DNA of 64,000 nt from Haliotis asinina (GCF_037392515.1 NC_090288.1:19748969-19812968), one strand, 5' to 3'. Shown: positions 11,701-23,810, numbered from the stretch's first letter. Notes: a model not told the origin generated them from the sequence alone. Numbers and translations: made by a program.

Positions 11701-14700
11701 ATGATTTCACTGTTGATGTAAAGAGTGTGTTGTATCGTTTCAGCGGCGGTATACAGAGACACGAGGGTACCTGGTGGTGTCGGAGAATGACATCGGCCTC
11801 TTTCAACCTGTCCTTCTTCCTCCTCAACTCCTGAGGGTCCAGACCGGTTTCCTTGATCAGCTGGCGGCGGAAATGTTCCATGTTGGCGAAATACAGCGGT
11901 GCCTCGAATCGGAAGATCTTTATACCTGGTATTTCTTTGGCCTGAATATAGATTTATCATTTAGCCCTAATATATCTCATGTTTTTACATGTCGCACCGA
12001 GTCACGTATCGACACACGTTTTTTCATAAATTTGTTCTACTGAAAAGGAAAATTATGTTGGGAAAACACAGTTCCGTCAGTGTAAAGTGGTGTTAAAGTT
12101 ACAGAATTACTTCATTTAGTAATGCAGGGTCACAGACCCTTTCTCATAAAACTTCCAGCAACAGCAGTCAAGATCATCACGTTTAATGTACACATACTTA
12201 CACCTGGGTACACCTTCTTGTCCACATAGGCCTCGGTTCCAGCCAGGTTACCCAGAAGACAGGAATAGGCCCTGCAGCACCAGAATCAGATTCATACTCA
12301 AATCACCGTGTATGACATTGTACACTGCTGATTTCTGAAGAACAGTCACATAAATTCCACATGAGCTTTCAATATACATCATCTGTCATTCACGTTATGT
12401 TTCGCAAGAAGTCGTGCACTTGCCTCTGTGTTCTGAGCAGCACAGGAACAAGGTTGTAAACTAGCCCAACAAGCAGCCCAAGGTCCACGTCCAACAACAC
12501 CGTGGCGACAAACACCACAAGCCACACCGTCTGCAATCATCAAACAAAGAACTGCTTGTCAAATTGTCTTGCAATGTTTTCCAAAATCTACAAAATCTGT
12601 GAAACTTTTGTAAAATTATAATAGTGATAAAAACGTAATTAACCGAAAATGTGACAGACATGAGGACACAAAGTTTGTGTAAAATTAATCTCGGGTATGC
12701 AAAACAATAACTGTTTTGCCCATGCGATCCATCCACGAAACCGTGATACCGATAAGCAACGTGTACATATTCCCGGACATTGCCCGTCATTCCTCGTGCC
12801 CGAGCTATTCTTAGCCGAGTCATGTGGCCGAAGGTGTCATGTCGGAAATCATCTGTGACGATCTGAGCACTTTGTGGACTGGCATCGCCATCTTGCTGTT
12901 CACATTTCAGGCGATAATTATGGGTATCTGAACTACACATTTCGTGGTCAGTCAATGTTCATTCACAAAAACTACAGAAAATGGTTAAAACTCGAGGCCT
13001 CGGCATTCTGCTTACCTCTGCTTCCACCCAGTCTCATTGTAAACCCACCTGTTTGACAGTACCATTCTCCGATATTATGAAAATGACACTGTTTGACTTT
13101 GCAAAACATTCTGATAAGTTTCCCTATCGATATTGTCCTTTTTATGCTTGGATGCTCAGATTCATCAATATTTGTCTTATTCCATGCGGAAAGCGGAAGC
13201 AGATGTGATGTTCTATTATGATTAGACGTTGTGTTCTGGTGCAATGCCACTGCATTGTACATGTACACATCAAACATAAATGCAATCTAAGATTTTGGTT
13301 CCCTTATTGGTTTGCGTAGCATATATTCTGTACGTACGAAATCTATTTTGGAAACTTTCCAAAGTCTTCTGGCCTCAATGATCTGTGTGAACAATCCTTT
13401 CAGAGACACCAGAATTATGGCTGCCAAAATACACTGAAACGAGAAAATAACGGGGTCTGGTGAAGCAGATTATTCTGAAGAGGTGCGGTATCAACTCGAC
13501 AACACATGCATGAACAGTCTACTTACGTTAGGCAATGCCTTAAAGAGAGGTCCCATAGAAAGGAGAACTATTATGACGAGGCCCCCAGACACTAAGCTTG
13601 AAATCTGAAAACAGAGACCAAATATCAAACGATAGCATAAACGTGAGACAAATATCCAGATCACGATTAATGCCCTGTTAAGTATATGTTTGAATTCTCC
13701 TATGGATACACAACTGATTCAGATTGAACGATATATTGAAGGTTTGAATGAACTTCACGTATTCTAACAATCCGAAAGACACATCACGTAAGGAAATAGA
13801 TTAGATACGAAACAGTGGTAATCAATATCGAAATTTATATACAAGACGGCGGCCAACCAGTATGTTATGTTAATGTATTTTCGTAATCCGTCTTTTCTAT
13901 GATGGTCAAGTGTTTTGTTTTACCTGTGTCTTCCCGCCCACGTTCTCCTGCACCATACTCCGGGACAATGATGCAGAGCTGCAGAATGCGGAGCAGATAG
14001 GCCCAAGCATATTACACATTCCATGTGCCACCAGTTCCTGAAACAAGTAGACACAGTTTGTAAGAAAATAGTAAGCCAACCAGGCTCTGTATGTTGGTAA
14101 CCAAGTGGGTCTGGTACATGTGCAGTCAAGAATACATGTATTCCAACTGGATATGGTGCATGTTTCGCCATGAATACTTGTAGCCAAGTGGATGTAGTAC
14201 ATGTGTCGTCAGGGATTCTTGTAACCAACTGGGTATGGTGCATATGTCGTCACGAATATAACCTGTTCGTCTAGGTATACAATGATGTAGAAGATATTTT
14301 ATCAGACACTTGCCGCCGAAACGGAAAAGGACTTTTTCTAAACACATGTATAGTGACACGTTGCACAAGGGTTCATATTTGCTATTACAAACCTGGTTTG
14401 GGTTTATTTCGTAGAAATGTTTATCAGCCAATATTTTAGCCATTGAGAAAGAAATTGCAAAAGCTGTGAAACAGATTGCAAACGCCTCGCCGATAAGCTC
14501 CGGGAAAAACCTCAGTTTGGTTACGTCTGGTTTGGGCAACCTGGGACAGAAAATAAATGTAAGATAGGAATCCAAGTCTTACATCCACAAGGACAATGCA
14601 TGTTGGAAATCAAGGTGATAATAACACAATGAGGATGCATGGGTGAGGTACAATGACGATATATGATGGGAAAGTGTTCACAGCCCCAGAACAGTGTACT

Positions 14701-17700
14701 ACAGGAAGCCAGTTCGTACTAACGCAAGGGCGATGTATGATGGGGTGCCAAGTGGTACTGACAAAAGTGAAATGTTTGATAGGGAACCAAGTGATAGACA
14801 AAAGAGCAATGTTTGATAGGTAGCCAAATGATGCAAACACGTGGGCAATGTTTGGTAGGAAGCCAAATGGTACTGACCAATTGGCAATGTTTGATGGGAA
14901 GCGAAATGGTCCTGACACGTGAACAGTGTTTGATAGGAAGCCAAACGGTCCTGACACATGGACAGTGTTTGATGGGAAGCCAAATAGTACTGACACATGG
15001 ACGACGTTGGATAGGGCGCCATGTAGTACTGACAAAACATTCGAAAGAAGAGTCACGGTTGGCTAAGCGTTTACACATTCCTTGCAGAATTGCATATTAA
15101 AATGAATGCAATAGATTTTAAAAACATTGAACAGAGAAATGCAGCCTACCCGCGTGGAAGTTCGCCCACCACCTCCACGTTAAACTCCGAATTGAGGTTG
15201 AGATAGTAGGATAATAGCGTACCGCCTATGATCTGCAACAGACAAACGAACACATCAAATGCATTATGTTGACTACATATCTTTCACTTACATAACGACT
15301 CAGCAAATCCTACTCGTACAACTTGACTGATAAAGAGGGCAGGTTTGAAGCCTCCTCCAAAACTCCTTTCTAAGTATATACAAAACAGCAAGAAATGAAC
15401 AAGAGGGTAGTGGATATGCTCTTAGCGGTCTACGTCTAGTTTATTATAGTTATATCCTGTAATATGGTTACAAGAGGGGAGAAGACTTGAAATGCTCGTA
15501 GTACTGGTTTTGTGACGACATTAATTTACGCTGGTTACAAACGGGTAGTTGGTGAAACTGTGAATGGTAAATCTGCAAATAACATAATGATGTAGAGCAG
15601 TAATGCAGTAGAAAAACGTGGAAATTATGTTTTATGAAAATCGAACTGCTGGTTCATAAAGGAAAAGTGACCAATGTCACAAACTAAGGCTGTCTTGAAA
15701 CTTTCTTATACCTTTTCGGGACGTTGGTTTTGATACGACGTGAAAGAGAGTGATATATATCGTTTTACGACATTCGAAACGCTGGTTTCAGAGTGGAAGA
15801 GTTTAAAAGTATTCAGATGCTTCTCGCGACATTCACGGACTCCTATTTCTGAAGCCTGCTCACCACCAATAACTCGATGGGTATTGGAACCTTCATCCTA
15901 GGCCGACATGACTTGTTGTTATTGATGCCCTCCTTGATGAAGATAATAGCTAAGACAGCAACGATAGTAGCTGTCATCGTCACAAAGTTAATTTCATCGA
16001 TGTTGGCGAAGAAATCGCGGTATGCCTGGTGACAAAGAAAACAACATTTAAAAAGTAAGGTCATTGTACAGAGTAGCTTGGTCTCCAAATAACCTGTTTT
16101 AGACTCACGGCCATGACGTTTTCCCCAAAGAATGAGGTTATAGTTATTACATCTCTGTGAGCAATATGTCAACAATATCCCGCGCTATCACAGCAAAGAC
16201 CTTCACACAATGTACCCATGTTGGCAATCAAATCCGGGGTTTCGTTATCAGAACGAACGTTTTGACAACGTGATCAGGGTATCGATTAATATTACAAAAT
16301 ATATCTTATAACATATGTGGTATGTATGTGTTGCTTAAAGTAATAATACTAAATAACTAGCAGGAATGGTGGCAAATGGATTCGTGATAGCAGTTAAATT
16401 ACGTATTGTGTTAAGTGGTTCACTAACGTAAATGAGCTTAAATGGTCCGTTGTATCTGCCAATGGTGACCCCGAATGCAGACTGGATCTGGCTGGAGAAC
16501 ACATGAATAGCAGTGCCTGTGGTGAAGCCGCTGATAAGGGGGTCAGACAAAAACGTCGTTAAGAAGCCAAGCCGGAGCACGCCGAGAAGGACCTGGGAAG
16601 GAAAATTGCTTATCAACAAGAAGATAATGCTGCTTGAATTAATGATTGGTAAATAGTCTGGAAACCGATCCAGCTGAGGTATCCGGTATACCTCCAACAC
16701 GCCTAATGCCTTGCGGTGATTACAGTAGCCTGTGATTATGAAGTCGGTTAGGTGTTTCGTGGAATTCTGTTCCTTAGCAACATTCTACTCACACACGGAC
16801 CAAATACGAACGTGTACCTGCATGATTCCTACAGCAAATGTGACGGACATGGCGTACGCCACTTTGATTTCCTCCAAGTCCTCCATGTGCTTCTGGTATA
16901 CCGGTGACGTCACATTGGCTTCCATAAGGATGAGGGACATGTTGTTGTTGGGATGAAGCAGTTCATCTCGACGAAACCTGACATAACCTCTGTCGACCAC
17001 GGCTCCAACCATCAGACTGACAACGGCAAATGTCCCTGTTTTAACAAGGCAGTAGTAAGCATTGTTGACTGTTAGTGGAAATATTATAAGTGGAAATAGA
17101 AACGTCTGTTTAATTACTTTTACTCTATCACGACACGCCCACTGGAAAATTGGTTCTGTTTTTGTGTTTCTTATGTCGACCCATGTAAGTAGAAAACAAG
17201 TCAGCTTGATAAGTAGAGTAGGTGTCAGTGCTGTTTATAAACGCATTGTTGACAAAGCCATCGCAGCTCACAACAAAGCAATAACTACCAGACAATAGCA
17301 CGATTAATCCCTAATCCACAATCATCTGGCACTGAAAAATAAAAGTTCAGTTCAGTCTGGCGGCATGTTAATCTTTCTAATGAGCTGTTTGTACAGGGCA
17401 AATAAATATGAAAGGGGTGCTCTGAAGAAGAGATAATTAAACCTCCGCAGTGCTTTCGGATTAACTATAAACCGTGTGGGTAATAGTGACCATCAATCAG
17501 GCGGGACTGTGATGTCTTAAGGCCACAGTATGTCACCCGTAAACAGAACATATAGGTATTTCCTCGGCAAACCAAGTATTTCCAGGCGTGAGATAAAGCT
17601 TAGTGACAAATGTTTTACTAGTTTCTTTGCCTCGTATAAATGCTTATTTGTGAAACAACTTACAGTTCGACTTTCGTGTTCTAATTGAATCATCTGGAAA

Positions 17701-20195
17701 GCCATTCATGCAGTGACGTTTTACAAGTCACTACATTATTTACTTATCCTACATACACTGTAAAATCTTAACATCGAAATACCTGGTGCTTCCATCTTTC
17801 TAACACAAATCGATATGGCTGACCTGTTATCACTTACCAGTAGAGGTATTACGAGGTGTTAATTGCACGACAATGCAATTCAACTTCCCTTTTGGGGGGC
17901 TCGACCACCAGGTATTCCGATATTGTTACATCGCCTTCTTATGGTGGCGAACACCAAATCATTCGGGGTACTTTTTAAAGGCAAAAGAACTTGCATTAGT
18001 GGTTAGTTGTTAAGACTGTCATGGACACCGGTGGTGCATCCACCACATACAGGCATTTCAGTTAACACAGAAGACTCTGTGAGAAATCGGTCAGATATAT
18101 TTACTACAGTGTCTGGCTTCCACTGAGTGAACTATTGCTTCTTCATTTCATACGATTTGAGAATCTCTTACTCGATCCCATCGACTCCCCTGCCCTCACT
18201 GTCCCAAACCATGTAGCCATATTGGCCTCCTGTACATTCTGCCCATGGCTGTCGTTGCATGCAGGGTACATGGTTTACTCACCAACAGATATGTGTTTGG
18301 AAGACCCAAACAAAAAGTAGATGATGACCGGGTAGAAGGAGGTGTAGAGGCCGTACACCGGGGGCAGCTGGGTCAGCAGGGCATACGCCATACCTGGTGG
18401 AAGATATGACGAACACGTGGACGTTGGGCAGATGGAAACGCGCGTTGTGATATGCATGGCAGGTCAGCTGAGAGGATTATAAACCTCCCAGAACAATATT
18501 TGAGAAGCAAAATATCCCAGAGTAAAGCATCTTTGGTCCTTACTACAAGAAAACAGTACTAACAAGCATGTGTTTAATATATCAAATTACGCTCAGAGCT
18601 AAAACGCAAATGAACAGAATCTCCAGAACCTTACCTAACGTTATTCCTTACTGCCATTCTTTAACACTGCACAAGGGTTACCTTAATGACTTACGATCAT
18701 CTCAGTGTTTTGCAAAAGGAGGCCCAAAACTGCTCTGTGATGTTTTGACGTGGCATGGTATAACTTATTTCACGTATACATATTTCTGCAACATGTCCTA
18801 CTTCCATTCGTTATTAATAGCTCTTTCTTTTAACCGATTTGTCAACGTGTTTTAACCTCACTCCTTTAAGAAGGTTAAACTCCCTCCAGGCATGTTTTCC
18901 TAGTGCGCTAGCCATAGTACTAATACATCATTTTGACACTTGAAATTGTTTGCTGCACGATACATCGTCGCTCGTCAGCAGGACTGTTCGTGATTGTGGC
19001 TATGCGTCATTTGTTGAGGGATTATCAGACGTCATGTCGGCTGGAATATTACTTTGTGAATAATATGGTGTTCTCCCAAACATATATCAGGAGAGGAGTG
19101 AGATAGAGTAGTAGAAGAGCTTTAGTAGACAAAATGCATACTTCTTTTTCAAGAAGATTTCGAAATGCTATCTCCTCTATTGACCTTGTCTAACTATAAA
19201 ACGTTCAGGACAGAAAGTATCTGCTAAAGCATACTCCATTGTACGTGTAACACAGAGTATGAAAATACTGAACATCAGTGATGGAATGTTGTTCAACCAT
19301 ACCGGTAGCACCCACTACTCACATCAGTCTGTACAGAAATATACTGAGTGTCAGATACATGAAGCCTCACAGTCATGACCAAATAGCTTGGTAGCGCATT
19401 CAGTACTTTAGTGGACACTACGAACAGTAGATTATTCTTAAGTTTTATGAGTGGTGCGCAAATGTTTCTGCTGCTTACAAGTAAAGAGAGCCGTTTTAGA
19501 AATCCGTTTGCCTGGTTGCAGTGAAAGGAAGGGGGCAGGTATAATATTTGTTGTTTATTTTCTTCTATTTTCCCTATCATGTTGACTAACATAGATATCT
19601 ATGAGAGACATGGCAGCGTAGAACGTACAAATGCAAGTACATTGAACACATAATTGAAAGGACGTACCTTGTGGGATGTGCATTATCCCGACAGTAAGCC
19701 CCGCAATGATATCACAGGGAAAGTCGTACAGGCCACTGTACCCCTTCAGCAGTCGAACAAAGGGGAAGATATAATGGAGAAAGTTGTAACACGAGGACTT
19801 GGAGCACTTGCAAAAGGAACAGGTATCCTTAAGTTTTAAAACCGAACGTTTCAAGATGTTATTTCTCCTCACAGATACAACTGACTTCTTTTTCCTGGCC
19901 TTTGCCCGCCATTGTGCACCTGGGTTGTCTCTGGCGAGTTCCAAGAGGGACGGCGCCGTTTCATCCCGTGCCCCACTGCCCTCATCCTCGCCGGTGGGAA
20001 GACACGCATATGTGTCATCTGGGGATATACATGTTTGTTTAAGCAGATACAGATACTGAACAACTCTGAAATATGGAGTTACAACGAAAATGTTTGATTA
20101 AGATCAGTCTAAGACGACTTATAATTATGTAGGACAATTGATCAGTTGTACCTTTCTACCACAGTAAGAAAAAGAAAACACGTACCTGTTGGCAT
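8780..20195 (-). CDS. SLC26-family anion transporter, 19 coding exons
   Basis: Exons read on the minus strand: 20195-20186, 20018-19668, 18393-18283, 17035-16818, 16592-16428, 16025-15864, 15232-15150, 14540-14393, 14037-13924, 13604-13527, 13433-13338, 12530-12424, 12271-12202, 11941-11771, 10998-10825, 9520-9466, 9256-9135, 8992-8897, 8785-8780. All junctions keep phase and the total is 2,337 nt (778 residues plus stop), the usual size for SLC26. All introns are GT-AG except intron 12, which is GC-AG. The membrane domain opens with [18 protein letters not shown] and [12 protein letters not shown] (residues 131-142). [12 protein letters not shown] holds Ser441-Arg442, matching the anion-site Ser398-Arg399 of prestin. 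The cytosolic STAS domain lies after residue 549. The protein should exchange anions (chloride, bicarbonate, sulfate or oxalate) at the plasma membrane. It looks closest to the A3/A4/A5/A6 branch, but which member is not decided. The ATG at 20,195 has A at -3. A two-codon upstream ORF sits at 20,256-20,248. Confidence 0.93.
10021..10690 (+). pseudogene. Internally deleted Tc1-like element in an SLC26 intron (relic 2)
   Basis: It lies in the intron between exons 15 and 16. The frame at 10,089-10,358 is the DNA-binding part of a Tc1-type transposase ([20 protein letters not shown], then a [14 protein letters not shown] block). Another readable stretch at about 10,455-10,560 is the C-terminal end ([20 protein letters not shown], then GGHTRH). 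The catalytic core between them is missing, so this is a deletion derivative that could only have moved with help from an autonomous copy. It is antisense to the host gene. I did not fix its terminal repeats. Confidence 0.8.
11073..11710. repeat. 33-bp minisatellite in SLC26 intron 14
   Basis: About 18-19 head-to-tail copies of a 33-bp unit built on GTGTATTGTGTGTAGCTGAT plus GGTGTCACTTGTA. Some units are 30 bp because three bases are missing. Since 33 and 30 are multiples of three, several frames stay open for over 100 codons and give a repeating 11-residue peptide. These open frames are artefacts of the repeat and not genes. It stops about 60 bases before exon 14. Confidence 0.95.
14095..14265. 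repeat. Short minisatellite in SLC26 intron 8
   Basis: About four diverged copies of a unit of roughly 42 bp with the core GTAACCAACTGGGTATGGTG and CATATGTCGTCA. It lies between exon 9 and exon 8. Confidence 0.75.
14690..15045. repeat. 39-bp minisatellite in SLC26 intron 7
   Basis: About nine copies of a 39-bp unit (core GTCCTGACACATGGACAGTG plus TTTGATGGGAAGCCAAAT). The unit equals 13 codons, so three minus-strand frames and one plus-strand frame remain open over it by chance. The first copies (14,690-14,800) are more diverged than the last ones. Confidence 0.93.
17036..18282. other. SLC26 intron 3
   Basis: Intron between exons 3 and 4. No transposon end, tandem repeat or coding frame that I can support. 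Confidence 0.6.
18394..19667. other. SLC26 intron 2 with a fragment of a small foldback repeat
   Basis: Intron between exons 2 and 3. At about 18,629-18,726 it holds a repeat fragment ending CAAAAGGAGGCCC, with CTTACGATCATCTCAGTG inside. It is related to the complete inverted-repeat element at 32,487-32,604. Nothing else is recognised. Confidence 0.6.
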
Positions 20196-20712
20196 GCTTA
20201 TTATTGACAGGAAAAACGATGGCGTTCAGAACAAACTAAGTACTCAGTCACAGCATCTGTCCTTGCCAGGTGAAGAAGAAATTGTGACGACTACAACACC
20301 TCGACAGGTTTGTCCTTATTTGCAGGTTGCTGTCACGTGACTGCGACAGCTGTCAATCACAACTGATGATGTCACAATTAGCACCTGGATTGACAGCCAT
20401 TTGTCATGGACATTTAAACTTATCCATCCCACATACGCCGTGTTGACATTTGATTTAAAGTATGATGGTTTGTTAATAATTTATTTGTTTCACCGACTAA
20501 CGAGGCTATAATCTATACACATTTAATTCAAGATTACGAACTGCCAATCGCTTAGGGATTGACGCATACAGTTCACTTGATTAGGACTTTAATGTCAGGC
20601 AATGAATATTACACGCACTTAAATAATCTCATTTTTTCTGACAAGCTGTTTTTAAGGAAGGTCAATTACTCAATTCAAATCGTTGTAGAATTTGCGTTTC
20701 CAAGTTTAAGGT
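20196..20712. other. Upstream region of the SLC26 gene
   Basis: It should hold the 5' UTR and possibly the promoter of the minus-strand transporter gene. The only thing I see in the presumed leader is the short upstream ORF ATG-CTG-TGA (20,256-20,248). No convincing TATA box. The true transcription start is not visible. Confidence 0.4.
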
Positions 20713-21153
20713 CACAGACCCACAGAACATACACAATGCCAATATACATGAATATGTTATGACATGAATGAAATGTTATGTTACGAAATTACACTAGTGA
20801 CTATTTACTGACTTTCGTAATTTATATGCGTGGAAACGATATTTAGAGAGTTGTGTAACAGTATATTTGCATTTAGAAGACGTAATATGCATCAATTTTC
20901 CATATGATGGATTAGTGTAGAAATATTTATCGATGAAATCTAGTCGTAATGCTGAATAGAGATTACCTGTAAGAAAGAAATTATATTTATTTTCGATGAA
21001 ATTATAGCCTAATCTTTGGCATTGTGGGCATAATCTTTTGGATTCTTCTGTATTAGTATGACATTCAGTTGCGATCATAAGTTTATGACAACGGCAGCAT
21101 AATCTTTTTAACGTTTCGTGATAGGTCTTCTTAACTACTTGTTTCTATATCTA
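20713..21153. repeat. 441-bp duplicated block, copy 1
   Basis: This block is repeated almost perfectly at 23,872-24,312. I see one difference (ACGAAAT against ATGAAAT), outside the reading frame. Copy 1 is not flanked by direct repeats, so it may be the donor. It runs from CACAGACCCACAGAAC to GTTTCTATATCTA. Confidence 0.93.
20794..21147 (-). CDS. Unidentified ORF with paired CxxC motifs (copy 1)
   Basis: About 117 codons are open on the minus strand. The first ATG is at 21,078 (94 codons). The extended frame holds LKRLCCRCHKLMIATECH and, after a short gap, SKRLCPQCQRLGY. It therefore has two CxxC pairs about 19 residues apart with extra Cys and His between them, as in a small zinc-binding fold. 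The remainder is basic and Tyr/Lys-rich with no membrane segment. I do not recognise the family. An identical frame lies at 23,953-24,306. The AT-rich codon use is unlike the SLC26 gene. It could be an exon, a transposon-borne ORF or chance. Confidence 0.35.
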
Positions 21154-22680
21154 GTACTGACTTGAAAGTTGACTATGTTCAACTTTCGATTTTTTTAGAT
21201 GTTTTCAATCTGCCGTTCTTGATCACAGTCCACGATAAGCTGTTTGAATTATGAGATGAATATTTGTGGATTTCCTGCATCTTGTATAATCCAGGCGAAG
21301 CCAAATCCATATTGGAAGAGAATGTTCCTTTCACACGCTGCCCAAGGTAAACGGCAGGCTCCATCTAATGTATATATCACTAAACACATTAGCTCTGGTA
21401 GACGATCAGTTTTCATTGAGATTAATTTTGGCCTGTATTTATTACATTCAGTGGTGTAATATCGATGTCTTCCAGTTTCTCCAAGAACAGCGTCGTTGCC
21501 TACGTTGATTGGCAAGTGCAAAATACACTTGTAATATGGACTAAAACATGGACTCAAACATCTTAATTGCAGTTTTAACTGATAGACCTCCAGACAGATA
21601 ATGCATTTTATAGATGTTGAGACAAACTTTCTCCGCTTGGTGTGCCAGTGTCGCCCAGTTAGGCTTTACAAATACTCCCAGATGTCTTTTAATACGCAAC
21701 GAAAAGGGAACGTTTACGACCAGAAGAATGTGATCTTCCCCTCTTTCTGGGACAAAGTCAACACCTGCTGCAAATTGTCAGTATAAGTTTCGTGGAGTGA
21801 TGTTTTAATCACTTCATTCAATACATACACATAAAACAGATTCATTCGCAAACAACGAGGAAAGAATAGTAACTTTCAGAACAGTTTACCGAAGCTAGTC
21901 TGTGGATCACAGTTAGAAACTGATCCGCGACGCGTCTGAACGATAGGTGAACTGTCATGTCCAACACAGAAAAGCTCGAGAAATAATGAATCTTGGTAAA
22001 GATAGGTCATGGACAACGTGAAGTGGTGAGGCATTGTGGTCCTTACAAAACTATACTTTGAAATATGACCTATACATTAAACACATAATAATATACATTA
22101 CCCATATTTTAGGGTTTGCGGGGTCTTGAACTGGTAAAAAATGAAGACACAAAAAGATTACGTCAAACAGAAGGTAAGTTGTAAAGTGAAGGGAATAAGT
22201 TCAAATCCGTCAAGGGTTTGCTTTTAACGTGAATACTTGTTGTGAAGTTGGATTATTTACAGCACATGTACATATGTCTTGTTCAGGTGATTGTATCAAG
22301 AATGAAATCTCAACGAACGCCGCTATTTTGCCGAAACCACGCAGAACGAAAACTATGACACAATCTAATTTGTTTGTGGTTGCATGTATTTTGACATCTG
22401 TGTAACAAACATGCATTGCAACATTACCTCGAGCAATGACAGCAAAGATCTTTTCGGTGTAACATACATGGTTAGAAGTCACTGATTATTGTGTATACAG
22501 TGTTTACCTTATCTAATTGTTAATACCTCATAACCATCATCATTTCAGAGTTGTAGATAATACCATTAGGAATAATATACTTAGAATGTCCAAGTAAGTC
22601 TATTCTGACAGATGTTACCTTCGACTCTTGGCCGGTTAAATTTTGTCACATTGTTTCCCAGACTGGAGCTTAGTTCAGGT
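21154..22680. other. No gene supported
   Basis: A minus-strand frame of about 100 codons at 21,249-21,557 is open but starts only with TTG and matches nothing I know. The remainder shows no repeats or transposon ends. Confidence 0.4.
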
Positions 22681-22697
22681 GATAAATATTGCAGAGA

Positions 22698-22791
22698 TTC
22701 TCTCTCTCTCTCTCTCTCTCTGTGTGTGCCTGTCTGTCTCTGTCTCTCTCTCTCTCTCTGTCTCTCTCTCTCTCTCTCTCTCCTGTACAGT
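22698..22791. repeat. (CT)n microsatellite
   Basis: Imperfect CT/TC dinucleotide runs interrupted by GTGTGTGCCTGTCTGTC. The open frames across it on both strands are products of the low-complexity sequence. Confidence 0.95.
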
Positions 22792-23431
22792 TGGTTTTCA
22801 GTAGTACTAATTTTGCTGGTGACCGACCTCGCCAATGAACCTTTGATTATGTGTTATAAATCTTGGAAAACTGGTTTTCCGCTGAGAAGTATTACGTCAT
22901 ATCCAAACAATATGAATATCAACTAAGTGTTTTATGAGACAAACAGTTCACAAAAATTGCACAAACCTAGTTTCTTTTCTACTAAGAATAGGACTTATTG
23001 TATTTGAAACGTGCAATTGGGATGAAATCATGCTCGTTACAAATGGTAGAAAAACAGCGACAATACGAGTACACAAATTGTTGTGTGAGGAATTCATAAA
23101 CGCTTCAGTGAACGTAGCTTTGATTTACAACAGTATTAATGCTCCATGTCTACTGTCTTTAAAAAAAAACAGTGTCACACTATTGCCCTTGGCGAACGAC
23201 ATATTAAATCGCCTCGAACAATGGACTATGTCGATGTGTCAAAAGTCACGCATTCAGTCGCGCCGACCCGACACTAGGAAGCGCGCATGGAGACATTTAT
23301 GACTGATGGCCAACGCGTGAGTAACGCAATTCACATTGAGACACGGGTGTGTGTACCTAACCAAGATGGCAGCTACTACTATTGCTCCTACCACAAGTAC
23401 CACCACTCCTAATACTCTCTTTCTCTCGCGA

Positions 23432-23703
23432 GCCGTGAAGGTCCCGGAGTACAATAGGCCTTCAGCAAACCATGCTTGCCATAAAAGGCGACTGTGCTTG
23501 TCGTAAGAGGCGACTAACGGGATCGGGTGGTCAGGCTCGCTGACTTGTTTATACATGTCATCGGTTCGATGACATCGCAGATCGATGCTCATGTTGTTGG
23601 TCACTGGATTGTCTGGTCTAGACTCGATAATTTAGAGACCGCCGCCATATAGTTGGAATATTGCTGAGTGCAGCGTAAAACTAAACTCACTCACTCACTC
23701 CTC
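23432..23703 (+). mobile_element. SINE with (CTCA)n tail, copy 2
   Basis: Same family as the element at 4,274: GTGAAGGTCCCGGAG head, GCTTGTCGTAAGAGGCGAC centre, CCGCCATATAGTTGGAATAT module and CTCACTCACTC tail. Slightly more diverged (ATGACATCGCAGATCGATGC in the middle). A perfect target duplication was not found, which fits an older insertion. Confidence 0.88.
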
Positions 23704-23810
23704 ACTGGTTCTCTCACGCTTTATTTGTCCAGTTAAGGGTGTAAAATAATTTCTTAAATAAACGCACAGTGAAAAAGATCCACCTTTCCACCTTTCTGTC
23801 TTATGCTGTA

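Larger units (their letters stand above)
8897..12271 (-). other. SLC26 STAS domain exons 13-18
   Basis: Exon 13 links the membrane domain to the STAS domain ([17 protein letters not shown]). Exon 14 begins the fold with [19 protein letters not shown] and runs into a charged variable loop. Exon 15 holds the core strand and helix ([20 protein letters not shown]). Exons 16-17 continue with [20 protein letters not shown]. The variable loop between exons 14 and 15 is short compared with vertebrate SLC26A6. The C-terminus is acidic ([15 protein letters not shown]) and ends I-T-L, which could act as a class II PDZ ligand but is not the class I S/T-x-L end of some relatives. Confidence 0.85.
12424..20018 (-). 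other. SLC26 membrane (transport) domain exons 2-12
   Basis: Exon 2 encodes a cytosolic, Lys/Arg-rich N-terminus with a Cys cluster ([11 protein letters not shown]), then the first helix. Exon 3 holds [20 protein letters not shown]. Exon 4 holds [11 protein letters not shown] and an extracellular loop with two N-glycosylation sequons (NMS, NVT). Exon 5 encodes [20 protein letters not shown] and exon 8 encodes [20 protein letters not shown]. Exon 9 carries the SLSR anion site followed by [10 protein letters not shown]. Exons 10-12 encode the last helices, with VSLKGLF and [20 protein letters not shown]. All are standard landmarks of the UraA-like fold of SLC26 proteins. Confidence 0.9.

Noticed and set aside
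14610-15100. Four overlapping open frames of 95-148 codons
   Set aside because: Products of the 39-bp minisatellite in an intron.
16335-16427. Extension of the SLC26 exon 5 frame past its donor
   Set aside because: The frame stays open by chance. The GTTAGT donor at 16,427 joins KLIY to AYRDFFA, as expected for the family.
16593-16715. Alternative start of SLC26 exon 5 further upstream
   Set aside because: The frame is open, but the pyrimidine-rich acceptor at 16,593 gives [13 protein letters not shown], the expected family sequence.
21249-21557. 102-codon minus-strand frame
   Set aside because: It starts only with TTG, and I see no motif, splice context or repeat family supporting it.
22581-22926. 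Arg/Glu- and Leu/Ser-rich open frames
   Set aside because: Low-complexity translation of a CT microsatellite.
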